A stretch of DNA of 64,000 nucleotides, taken from positions 16,477,501-16,541,500 of the forward strand of contig CM076143.1 in NCBI GenBank assembly GCA_038025085.1. Reading direction: 5' to 3'. This document shows, piece after piece, positions 1-12,445 of this stretch. This DNA comes from Tetragonia tetragonoides (lineage: Eukaryota; Streptophyta; Magnoliopsida; Caryophyllales; Aizoaceae). The notes beneath the pieces were generated by a model. That model was not told where the DNA came from. It did no database searches and was given only the letters and a program-made list of their open reading frames with translations. The number at the start of each line of letters is the position of its first letter. The first letter of the stretch is position 1. The translations under genes and the position numbers were made by a program.

Positions 1-539
1 AACTTTTGTTTCCCCTTTAGGACCTCGATGGTTATTCTTTCTGGAAGCAGGTCATAGATTTGCACCCGAAACTTTGTTTTATGAAGAGCATTTTTAAAGA
101 ATTGTTCACGAGGAAGAAGGCTATTCAACACCAAAAGACCACGGTTCCGATTCTAATATTCTGATCATATCTGAATCAATTCCGAACTGGAATAGAAAAC
201 ATGTTCAAATCATTGTTCCATCTTGAGAAGAGATTTGTGATGTACATAGTCTTTTCGAGAAACAACACAATCTCGGGAATTCCACTGAGAAAGAATAAGG
301 GTGTGTTTCCTTGTCCGTGTCAATTTTCAGTGTTAAAACTATTTCGCTCACAAGGTCGTGACAAGAATCAGGTACACTTCCTCCAGGAGATTTTTGCTCT
401 TTAGGATAAAGACATGAGAGATCACTCGGAAGTCGGATCATGCATGTCAACCTAAATCAATGAGGGGTTTGGGGTACCGTTGTAATTGATACTTGTATCC
501 AAGAAAACCCAACAAACTCTACCTGGAATAAATGAGTTC
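1..539. other. gene-free flank, nothing recognised
   Basis: Overlapping open frames on both strands (about 200-450) are short, lack family motifs and have no splice or start context that favours one. I see no gene, repeat boundary or RNA here. Confidence 0.4.
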
Positions 540-542
540 TAA

Positions 543-836
543 GCCTCCGTTTGATTCACCTAAATAAAATTGATCAGATCTGAACTGAATTGAAATGAAC
601 TGAATTGATTTTTTAAACTTGACCGTTCACCATTTAAAGTCCGTCCAAACATAGTCAATATTGGACTCATTTGAAAGTATGCTTTGAGATCTTTCCGATG
701 ACATAATTATCATCATGAAATTATTTCGGAATAAAAAGTTAAATGAGTGATATATAAAGTTACACATGAACTGAATTGAACTGGACTGAACTGAACTGAT
801 CGAATTTAAGTAAAATTAAGGTGAATCAAACGAGCC
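543..836 (+). mobile_element. Harbinger/Tourist-type MITE, copy 1
   Basis: A 294-bp non-coding element bounded by inverted ends that both read ...CGTTTGATTCACC (the right end as its reverse complement). It is flanked by TAA at 540-542 and 837-839. A TAA target duplication with G-rich ends fits the PIF/Harbinger superfamily. The interior has short AACTGAATTGAACTG-like runs near both ends. A second copy in opposite orientation lies at 3529-3815. There is no transposase, so it is non-autonomous. Confidence 0.85.
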
Positions 837-839
837 TAA

Positions 840-3525
840 GTAGACATTTGATTTTTCTTTCCCCCCATGATTAATACATCTAAACTCAAGCTAGGTGCAT
901 ACCTAATGATCTAGTGATGCACTCAAGGTTTCTGCTTCTGTATCCGCACCCGTTGGATTCTCTTTATTTATTATTTTTTTTAAAAGGCAAGACAACCCGG
1001 TAACCTCCATTATTGAAGGTTAACCTAAGATTCTTTCACTAACAGATTAGTGAGGACTTGATGAGACAATTATAGACTTTACAGCCACGAAACAAATAAA
1101 AAGAAACCTAAAAATGATACAAGTTAGACACACTCTAAATTGAACATCTTCATCTTCATCATGTTCGTCAGCTCCAGAGCGCAAGAAACAAAGAGGAATA
1201 ATTCCAGATCCTCAACTCACCATCTAACAGGCGATTTTTTAATTATTATTATTTTTTTTTGCTTTAGGTTTTTTGAGATCTAAGATCCAAATTCCCCAAA
1301 TACTAAAAGAGATTCACAATCTTCAGACATCTTACTTTAGCCAAAAACAACCATCAACCTTACTAGAAAGGACGTCGGTGGCCGAAAATTGACAAACGTT
1401 CACCAACAGATCGCGATCATAAGCACCGAAACGGCAAGAAGTCGGGCAAAGTCGATAACTGACTATGCCGGCAAGCCCAGCGGCGACCATGAAGGCAAGG
1501 AGGTAGGCTTCATGTTTCTCTCTTCACCCATCAGAAGAGAAACTAAACAGATATGAGAAATCATTTTTTTTATCAGATCTGAAAAAAAAAAGAGTAAAAA
1601 AGGGGAAAAGAAAAAGGCTGAGGAAGAGGATGACTAGTGAGAGAGCTTGACTACTTGAGGGAAGGCTTGAAGCTTTGAAAGAGAAGAAAGGCTTGAGAGG
1701 AAGAAGATGACTAGAAGAGAGCTTGAGGATGTTGGACGGCGTAAGCAAAAACTTTGGAGGAGACTAGGGTTTCTAGAGAGAGAATCAACTTGGATTCTCT
1801 TTATATGGTTGTGCAAGTTTTCTTCTTTATTTTTTTTCCCTTTATTCTAAGAGAAAAAAAGAAAGAATTATCAGCCAAATTAATGTTTAGAACTAATAGA
1901 GCCTTGACTTAGTGATTTAAATCAAAGTTTCAAATTCATATCTTGGTATCATTTTCGCATTTTAACTACAGTTATCAGAATTTGCAACCTCAGACCAATT
2001 ACTTTGCCAACATAATTAACAAAAACACATAACGCAGTTGATCTTAAACACAAGAAGGTGGTCATCAGATGCATTTCTTTAGAAACAAGAGGGATAAAAT
2101 TAGAATTCACGCTCCTACAGACTACCTAGTCGATGAAATGAAATTCTTGAAAACTCCAAAAAGAAAGGGATGAAGTAACTGGGTGTAGAAAACCATGAAA
2201 GCGTCTTTTAGAGAAGCTTAGTTCGGATGACAATTTACAACATAAAATAAATTTAGAACCGTAAGTAAATTAAAAAAAGGGATTAACAAATAAATAATTG
2301 AATCTGAACTATTACATGAAAAAAATAGTAAATAAAAGAGTAGGTTAGGACTCTTATCCCGTCATCACCCCTTTTCACTTGTACTATTGTATATCAGTGA
2401 CCTTCCTTTTCGGAGCTCGTTTGAAAACTGATCGAGGCCAAGTGATACGTAATTGTCTCCGATTAACCCTAGCTAGCTCTAGCTGATGAGAACAACAACA
2501 AAAAATTACTCTATCTGAATTTCTTCCAGAATCTTCTTGGTTCAGGATATTAATAACTAAAATGTCATAGAGAACTTTGTACGGTACTTCTAAGGCTTTG
2601 GTGGCGTCTTGTTCTAGATAGAGTTAAAAAAACACAACCTCTTCGCTTTCGTGTTATTTATGTTAATAATATCTTAAAATTAGATACATTAAAATTTGCA
2701 TTTGACTTGAAGGGTTCTCTCGTCACAATTTAAGTAACCACTAAGGAATTTTGTTACTAATCACGTATTTTTATTTGACATATAACATAACATAAAGTAA
2801 CTTATCATCGGATATGATAGTTATAGCTACCTCGACCCTAGAGATCTAGGCAATGATTTGCGATATTCATATTGGATAAACATATCGGGTGATTTGATGG
2901 GTGCTGAGTACCCATGAGCCCATTGTTCATGGTCCGGCTGTTCAATAACAAAATCATTTACGCGAAATCATTATCGTCCACCCAAGTCCTTCATCCCTTC
3001 TTTAGGGGTCTCTTTCTATATATAAAAATAGAGATATAACCCTAAGAAACGCTAACTATCTACGGTAAACCCTAGTCAATCTCTCTACATCTAACCCTAC
3101 CTAATTTTCTTGTGGCTGAATGTTTGTTTGACACGCGCGTCTTTTCGAGCATTGGATCTGACTGATTTAAGGCCCTCATGCCTTCTCAATTTCTTACCAT
3201 ACCTTCTTATCTAAACGCTATTCTATACATCTAGCATTTTTCCCAATATTAGAGGACTCATATTTTAAATGAGAATCTCAATCATGTTAGTATTTGAAAA
3301 TGTGCCAACAACGTTCAAGTATATTAGAGCTTTTTTTGAGACATTTAAACCTTCGTACAGTCGTACTCATACTGATTCGCGGTGTAATCTTGGATTAAAA
3401 ATCTATTTTCCCTATTTTTTTTAGGCTTCCCCCATGTTTCTCTCCTTTTTTCTTTATTTCCTCAAATAATTTTGGAACAATGTAGAGCCAATTTCCTAAT
3501 ATTTTGGTGGGTCAACAAAAAAGAC
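840..3525. other. gene-free stretch between two MITEs
   Basis: AT-rich sequence with no frame carrying a known domain. A purine/pyrimidine-biased segment at about 1500-1830 gives K/R- or S/L/F-rich spurious frames. No splice-supported gene or RNA was recognised. Confidence 0.4.
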
Positions 3526-3528
3526 TAA

Positions 3529-3815
3529 GGCTCTGTTTGATTCACCTTAATTTTACTTAAATTCAGTTCCGTCTAGTCCAGTTCAGTTCAGTTCAGTTCA
3601 CGTGTAACTTTATCACTCATATAATCTTTTATTTCGAAATAATTTCATGATGATAATTATGTCATCGGAAAGATCTCAAAGCATACTTTCAAATGAGTCC
3701 AATATTGACTATGTTTGAACGAATTTTAAATGGTTAACGGTCAAGTTTAAAAAATTAATTAAATTCAATTCAGTTCAATTCAGATCATTTTTATCCAGGT
3801 GAATCAAACGGAGTC
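3529..3815 (-). mobile_element. Harbinger/Tourist-type MITE, copy 2 (inverted)
   Basis: This 287-bp element is the reverse complement of the MITE at 543-836 over its whole length, with scattered differences. Ends read GGCTCTGTTTGATTCACC and GGTGAATCAAACGGAGTC. TAA duplications flank it at 3526-3528 and 3816-3818. It contains no coding capacity. Confidence 0.85.
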
Positions 3816-4042
3816 TAAACCCCATAATTTATTACCTTTTGGAACTCATCTACATTCTCCAGAGCGCCAACCCTTTTTACTCTCTCGTTACTCATCTATT
3901 ACATTTACAGCATTATCACTTTTACATTTGTTGTTGTTTGAGGTGAGAGAGAAAACAAAGTTCTAAAAATCTTTGGCGAAAGGGACGAAAGGGTTGAATT
4001 AGTATTCTTCATTTGAGTGTCACGATTATGATTTGATATTCT

Positions 4043-4117
4043 AGTCTATTAGTTCAATCTATAGAGCATTTGCGTAATTTGCACAAAAAAGCCGTAGGTT
4101 CAATTTCTACATAGGCT
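4043..4117 (+). pseudogene. decayed tRNA-like sequence
   Basis: These 75 nt fold approximately as a tRNA. The 5' strand AGTCTAT pairs fully with the 3' strand ATAGGCT (one G-T pair). A D-arm-like GTTCAATCTATAGAGC follows. A T-arm GTAGG-TTCAATT-TCTAC pairs with one mismatch. The anticodon arm is weak (TTTGC/GCACA, one mismatch), its loop would show AAT, and the variable region is too long. This suggests a pseudogene, or the head of an old tRNA-derived retroposon. The isotype is not certain. Confidence 0.4.
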
Positions 4118-5146
4118 TGTAATTTATATATGCTTTTGGTTGAAAAGAGCTTGATATTAGAGAATGAGAGACATTGACATTATGGATTCAACTCGGTCAT
4201 ATGACAACAATAAAAACAGTTTGCAACAATTGTAGAAAGTAGCAATAACATCCACCAACAATAGTAGTGACAGACAACATGCAGCAACCAGTTTCAACGG
4301 TAGCTAGCTCCGGCAAGGCGGCAACAATAGCACACATCAATATTTTCTATTTTCCTTTTGTGCATATGGTAAACAAATTTGAATAACATCTTTTGACGGA
4401 ACACTCAATCCTACTTGTTCCTTGTTTTCCAACTCATACATCAATCTAGGAATTTGTTTTTTTTGGACATGTCTTCAATTTAGCCTACATTGCATGGGCA
4501 ATCGCAAATCATATATCATATACCATATCATATATCATATATATCTAATATATAAAAGTGAGTCATATTCGTGTGAGGACGACACGTATGATGCTACGCA
4601 AACGCACAAAATTGTGTGAGGACGACATGTAAGATGCCACACAAACGACCAAAATCGTGTGGTGATGACACGTATGCCGCCACCTAAGCCACTCATCCAA
4701 GTGTGTTAAGCATTAATGTAAAATTAAATGACTTCATAAATAAAAAATAATAGAATTATTATCATTTTATTCAAATTAAAAAATTATTAAAAATTATAAT
4801 TTTTACCCTATTGGATCAGGTTCGAAAAGTGCTTCAAAATAAGATACATATGTCCTATATATTCTACAAAGTTGGGTCATTTTCGTGTGACGATGACACA
4901 TGGGATGGCACATGGGAGGGATATGTTCGTGTGGAGATGACATATACGCGCCACATTGGTATAACCTTTCCACATAGTCTAACAAATCATCTAAGTGTCA
5001 CGCGATTAATACATACATCATCAATAAGTAACTTTATTATGAATTAGCATATTGTTTCAAACTGGAAAATAAAATAATTTAAGTTACGTAACTCCAAAAA
5101 TTTAAAATCTTATTTCAATGAATTTGATTTAAAACATACTTCAAAA

Positions 5147-5257
<111 letters not shown>

Positions 5258-7387
5258 CAATAAGGTTTGATCGAAGTTAAGTGAATAAGACACGTAGGAT
5301 AACCATATTTTTATTATTTGAACTAAAAATCACTCTTGGATAATGTAGTCTAGTAGATGAAAGATTATCTATATGTTGTATTTCATTTTTTTAATCAAAT
5401 TTATTTATTTATTCATTTATATGTAAGAAAATCGGGGACTTTTACACGTCAGGATTGGATATGTATATCATGTGAAAAGTCATTTTGTATGTATGAGGTT
5501 TAAAAATGGATGTCAAACCATCATCCACTTAATTCAATGCTTCATTAGCAAATTAATTGAGGCTTTAACTTATAAAACTTCAAATATAGTAATGAAGTAT
5601 AAATGCAAAACAATCCAGCAATAATAAAATTCAATTAATACACCTTATAAATTTTTTAAAGTGAGAAATATATCTTATAAGTTATGAACTCTTAACTACC
5701 TAGCACAAAACATTTGGTGGTTTTCGTGTATTGATATCGACACGTGAAATGCCGCATATGAGGAATATAGTTGTGCAAAAGGGATTATCAGAAAATTAAC
5801 TTTGGTTACATAACTCAAACAATTATAATTTTTACTTCATTAGATTGGATTTTAAAAGTACTACTTCAAAATGAGATATCCACCTCGGCACCACCTAGGA
5901 GGCTCAATTTTGTGCGACGATGACACTTAAGCGCCACATATGCGGATACATAAGCAAGTTGTACAAGTGACATTAATAAATGCATCCTCATTCTTGACAC
6001 TAATATAGTAATTAATTATAACATTCATAATTATTAGGCTATTTGTTTCAAATTAGAAAATAAAATAACTTTGGTTACTCAACTGTAAAAATTCTAAATT
6101 TTTACGTCATAGCATTGAAAATGAAAAATACTTCAAAATGGAAGTATAGTCCTATATTTAAGCTTTAAAAGTTTGACATTTTTAAGGAAAAAGTTTTATA
6201 GAAGTTAAGGATAAAATACGTAGAATAACCATATTGGTAATACATTAATTGAAGTAACACACTAAAACTCGGTCCTAATTCGAGTGATGATATAAAAGTG
6301 AGTCGATTTCATGTGGGCAAGCCACGTGGGATGCCACATAAGCTCTCAAATTTGTGTGGGCATGACCCGTTGGATGCCACGTAGAGGTCAAAATTTGTGT
6401 GACGATGCACTTATCTAAGCCACCACATAAGCAAAACTTGGCACATAACCTAACAACTCGCATCCAAGTGTCAATCATTTTATGTTTCATCATCATTAGT
6501 TGACTTTATTATGTATTTATTAGCATATTTTTATATTACAAAAAAAATAAAAAAATTAGTTACTTAAGTAAAAAATTATAAATCCTACTCCAATGGATTG
6601 GATTCGAATTTTTTCTATAATGAGATATATATGTCCTTTGAAAATTAGGTCATTTTGGGTGGCGATGACACGTGAGACGCCACATAAGAGGGAATGTCCG
6701 AGTGAAGATGTAACGTGGATGCCACATAAGTACGACCTTGCCACGTAATCTAAGAAATCACCATTAAAGCGTCATCGAATCATTATTACTTGACTTTATT
6801 ATATATTTATTAACATATTGTTTCAGATTATAGAACAAAAACTTATATGGACGATTGTATCATAACGTTTGGTGAGACGAGTGTAACTTTTTAATATAAC
6901 AAAGGTCATTATTCATTATAAGTAACCACTATATAACTAAATGGTGACCCCTACATGACTAAATAGTGATCCCATTTTTTTGTAAGTTGGTCTTACACAA
7001 TACTTACTCAATATCTTTTGTTACTGAACTCAAAAAATTACTAAAAATATCTCATTAGATTGGATTTGAAAATACTGTAACATGATAATATTGGGTACAA
7101 ATTAAGTGTATGATGTATATACATAGAGTTGGATGATTTCGCGTGATGATAATATGTGGGACGCCACATAGAAGGATCATATTCGTGCATAGGGGCCACG
7201 TAGAACGCCAACCAAACATGAGGTTGACACTTGGAATAATATCAACAAGTCAATATGTTATGACTTTTATTACATTGATCGATTTAATATTTCATCGCAA
7301 AAAAATTTTGGAGGGTAAAAAATACATAATATATTTCATTAAAAAATAAGGCATACATTATTATATATCAATTATGACAAATAATAT

Positions 7388-7529
<142 letters not shown>

Positions 7530-9778
7530 CTACTGCTATTAGAAAATAATTAAGAAAATCATACATGACTCATTTAGTAATGCATCCTTATTAATTATCT
7601 GATTTATTATAATAAAATAAAATATCACACTTTTGATTTTAACATATTATTTAAAATTAAAAGTTACTTTTTGTTGCGTAATTGTTAAATTTTACATGAC
7701 AGTTGTTCATATCTACAATATTGAACAGATTTATAAAACTATTGTTCAAGTAAACTATTATAATACTATGAGTTATAGGTGAAAATTATGTTATTTTTAT
7801 TTTTGAAGTTAAAGATTTATATTAGATTTAGTTTTCAAGTTAAGGCACACCATACAAATTAAAATGTAATATTAGAATAAAGATGATTGAACATTGAGTT
7901 CATTACCATAACATTTTTTTTGTGAATATTGGATATCAATATATATTGCGAATATATACATTTAGTTATATATTATGTATATATATAATCTAATATAAAA
8001 CATCAACAACAAGTTAGTAATCTTATTGAAATTATTCACGAGTCTGTGCGAAGCACGAACATAAAACTAGTATATAACTATAATTGGTCCTTCTTCATGG
8101 GGTGCCGACACGTGGGACGCCATATAGGCGCGCCACATCGTGCAAGCATGACACGCAAGCTGCCACATAATATGCAATACTCCACCTTGTCATCGGTTTA
8201 TTAATGCATCATCATTCTTGAAATTAATATAGTCATTAAATATGAAATTTATAATTATTAGTATAATGTTTCAAATAATAAAATAAAATAACTTTCGTTA
8301 CGCAAATCAAAAATCCTAAATTTAACGTCATTGCATTGGAAATGAAAAATTCTTCAGATAGAGATGCATATGTGGTATATTTGCCAATAATATCTTTATT
8401 TATGTGGTGATGACACGTGAGACGCCATGTAAGCGAGTCACATACGTGTGTCGTTGACATGTAAGCTGACACGTACGAAAATCATCCAATATGTCAACAG
8501 CAACTAATGCATCATCATTATTATTGACTTTTTGGTCAAGATCATTATTAATGACTTTAATATAATAATGAAACATGATATTTATCATCATTAGCATGTT
8601 GTTTTCAACTGCAAATTAAAAAAGAAATCGTTACACAACTCTAATAATTAAATCAAAAATAAAAATTACTTTAAAATGAGATGTATATGTGCTACTTTTG
8701 GCAAATAATATTTTGCAATTTTTCGGGAGAAGTTAGACTTGATAAAATATATAGTACCATGCATATTTTAATAGTAATGAAATCTACAATCATGAATATG
8801 TTATTGAAGTTAGGTAATTCTTATGTGGAGTGGATAAACGTGAAATTTTTATTAGTAATTAATTGACGAAAATATGAGAATTTGATATGTAATGTACACA
8901 TTTTTTTACCATACATTGCAAAAATACATTAACAATTAACTTAGTTAATATATTAAGGAAATAAAACGAGCTCATGCGAAACACGGGGATAAAACCTAGT
9001 ATATACATATAACTGGGTCCTTATTCATGTGGTGCCGACACATGCGACGCCACATAGGCAAGCCACGTCGTGTGGGCATGACACGTAAGTCGACACATAA
9101 GCACAAACTTGCCATGTAGCATGACACGTCATCCATCATTAATGTCTCATCATTAGTTGACTTAATTACATATTTATTAACATTTATCTAAATTACAAAA
9201 TAAATAACTTTAGTTACGTAAGTCAAAAAATTATAAATCTGACTCCATTTGATTGGATTTAAAAAACTCTTCGAAACGAGATATATATGTATATGTCCTA
9301 TAAAAGTTGGGTTCTTTCCGTGTGGTGATGACACGTAGGACGTCACATAAGAGGAAATATTTGTGTGAAAATGACACGTAGACCTCACATGTGCTCAACT
9401 TTGTCACATAGTTTTAGTTGTGCGGTATAAAACGAGCATGTGCTATCAACTTTTGGTGCACATATACCATTAGTGCAGAATGAATTTATTCATTATTTTC
9501 ATTAATTAAATTACTTATTAAAATTAGTGCACATATTCTATTTTTTATTATCTATCCAAGTCAAATCTCATTACAAATGAAGGTGGCATGAAAATATCAT
9601 TTTCAAGAATTAGCATGTTGTATCCTATGGATAGAAATCTTTCCAAAAATAAAATAAAATGTATTTTATTAATAATATTAATAATTTCACATCAAATATT
9701 TTAAGCACTAGATTATTGAATTTAATTATTCATACAATTATTTTACTAGTTCATGCGAAACATGGGGATAAAACCTAA

Positions 9779-10649
9779 TTGCTCTAGTAATTGAACTAAT
9801 AGGCTTACAAACAAATAATAAAGTCAGTCAACCAAAGAACAAAATCGAAAAGAACAGCATAATCAAATTCAAACATTCTTTACACTTCTCAAAAGGGAAA
9901 TGTTTTTTGGTTGTGAATGACCTTCCTGCCCCTCATCTTTACCCACCTCAAGGGTCTTTTCCATAATTATAAGAGTACAACCGTATTTTAAGAACCCATG
10001 TGTCCACCTTTGTTCTCTTAAATATATTTTTCATTCCAGAGAGTAAAGATTTCAGTATCGACGGAGGCAGTAATTGTGAACCAGGGAGACTAATTATGAC
10101 AGAGTGAGTTAAAATTTGCCTTAACTCTAGTATTTTAAATACATTTTCTTCAACGGAATTGTGCAGGACGGTGAGGAACGGAACAGAACAGTACGGAACG
10201 ATACGGCGCGGCGCGGATTATGGAAGTATGAGACAAAATGAAGTACAAAATGCGGAACGTATTGGAATGGAACCAAATGCAGCATGAAAACGACTAAAAG
10301 AACAGAGCCTAAGTGTGGCCTTATAATTGGTTGTAAAGTTGGATTTAATGGCAAAGACCATTGTTCAAGTCTCACTAAGCCCTTTTATTAAGTCTGTCTG
10401 CAAGATTAACTTGTTGCCTTGCCTGATATGTGTGGTTGCAGTCTATCATATACATTCGGAAATTATCCAATGTACACTCTAAAATTAATAGCTGCGAGTT
10501 CCTCGAATAAAAAAAATAAAAATAATAATAAGTGTTAACTTTTTTTTGGGACGGAGAAATTATTATGCAATCTAAAGTATTGAACCTAGCCCATCTATTC
10601 TCAACTTACATTCCCTATCTTTAAACCAACCAAGTACCAACCCATAAGA
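9779..10649. other. gene-free stretch
   Basis: AT-rich, with a short GGAACGGAACAGAACAG-like low-complexity patch near 10160-10210. No gene recognised. Confidence 0.4.
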
Positions 10650-10654
10650 CAACA

Positions 10655-11123
10655 TGTTGGAATAATGACACCCAAAGGTTATGGGGTAATTTGTAACCGA
10701 TTTGTAATTAATTGTGGGTAATTCATATCCCATGATGTGCCACTAATAAACCCATTAAAGCTACTTTAATGGGTTGTGGGAGGTTACATTTTACCATCTA
10801 TAAATTGGGTGTTCATGTCCACTAGAGGCATAAAATAGAGAGAATGTGAAGGAAGACACATCTCCTCATATCCCCATGTATGATTAGTTTCCGGGCAATT
10901 GTATTTGTGTTAGTTCCAAACCTCCATCCATGAGTGCACTTGTTTGGGGTTGTTGTGTTAACCTTTGGGAGCAACCGGCGGAGACGATTTGCACCAAAGT
11001 CGTGCCGAAAATCGCTTTCAAGGCAGTGGCCCTCATACCACGGCGCAACGATTATTTGATAAGTCATCTACTCTATCCTTTATATATTATTTTGTTATTG
11101 ATCAATACCTTATATTTCCTACA
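10655..11123 (+). mobile_element. solo LTR of an LTR retrotransposon
   Basis: A 469-bp sequence begins TGTTGGAATAATG and ends TTTCCTACA, so the termini are TGT...ACA. It is flanked directly by the 5-bp repeat CAACA at 10650-10654 and 11124-11128. A TATA-like CTATAAATTGG lies at about 10797. Primer-binding site, internal domain and partner LTR are all absent, which fits a solo LTR left by LTR-LTR recombination. Short frames through it are not genes. Confidence 0.75.
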
Positions 11124-11539
11124 CAACAGACACAAGTTTTATATCAAACCAAATAAAGGTCAACAAACCCATACGGCAATACCTCTTTCACCATTTTAAG
11201 GCCCAAAACACATGTCACAATTTGATAGTCCTATTACTTTCGCATTACCTCACCTAACCACTAACGGCTTACTTTGTCACTATTATCCCCTCTAATTAAC
11301 TAGACTTCTCTTCACTCAAAAAAAAAAAAAAAAAAAAAATTCTCAAAAAGAAGTTTCATTCACCTCAAAGAAAAGAAAAAAAATAAAAAAATTCATTGAT
11401 CTCAAAAAAAAAAAACAAATATTAATTTCTTTTGTCCTTCTTTTCTTCCCCTCTGGCACCCTCACTTTGACTTTGAGTTTCCCACCTTCAACAGTCTCCT
11501 CTGTCAACTAGTAAACCGAAACAAAAACCAAAAGCAAAC

Positions 11540-11631
11540 TCCTTTTAAATACCCCTCTCTCTCCCTCCCTCCCTCTTAGCGTCTCTCTCTATATTTTTTT
11601 CTCTCTCCTCCCTCGGGTCTAATTCAGAACT
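11540..11631 (+). promoter_or_regulatory. SEC61A: Sec61 alpha 5' leader exon and core promoter region
   Basis: CT-rich leader with a weak TATA-like TTTTAAATACC at about 11543. It ends at a GT donor (GAACT/GTAAGT, exon end 11631). The matching acceptor TTTTACAG is at 12404-12411. This implies a 5'-UTR intron of about 780 bp before the start codon at 12446. The transcription start itself cannot be placed from sequence. Confidence 0.55.
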
Positions 11632-12445
11632 GTAAGTTCCCTTTTCTCTCTCTCTAGACAATTGTTATTGATTCTGTGCCTCAATGTCATTCAATATTCA
11701 TTGATAACTTTAATTCTGTAACTATGAAAATTATATAAATATGATATTTTGAAAATACAGTATAATTAAATATGAATCTAAAAGTAGAATTTTGTATTTT
11801 GTAGTCAAAGTTTATATTTTTTCTTAAATTAATAGTCAAAGTTTGTAAACTTTGAACCCAAAAAGTCAATAATGGAAAAGAGGTTATGGAACAGGAGTAC
11901 GTTACCATGATGATATTTTGATTCGTAGTTGTTTGTGTTTGTTTTTGTTTTGAAGCTGAATTCCATGATTCGTTACGTAGTTCGTGTTATGATTTATCTG
12001 GGATTTGTGATTGTATAAGTTATAGATTGTTGAATGTTTTGTGATTGTAGTTCTCAATTTACGATTTGCATGCGTATTGGATTCATGGGTATTTTCAGTT
12101 TTTTGCTTTTTTGATGTTTGTTTTTCCTGGAAAGGGTTAATTTTTGACATCAATTATGTGGGTTGTTGGATACTGAGAGATGCATGAACGATCCAAATAG
12201 GGAAATTGCTTTTTGAGCTGCTGATTTGAGTGATTGAGGTTGTTTTTGTTAATATAGATGATGGGATTTTGTGGGCCAAATCGATGCATGATATTCTAGG
12301 TTTAAAGAGTTGAACTTGGATGTCATTTTTGTATACCCATTGGGGTTTCAATTAGTAAAGCTATTAATTGCATGAGAAGGGTATAGCTGACATATTTGAT
12401 TGGTTTTACAGGAATAGGAATCGAATCTTTGTTGAGTAGTTCAAC

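Noticed and set aside
10930..11199. 89-codon plus-strand frame
   Set aside because: It lies mostly in a solo LTR with a clear target duplication.
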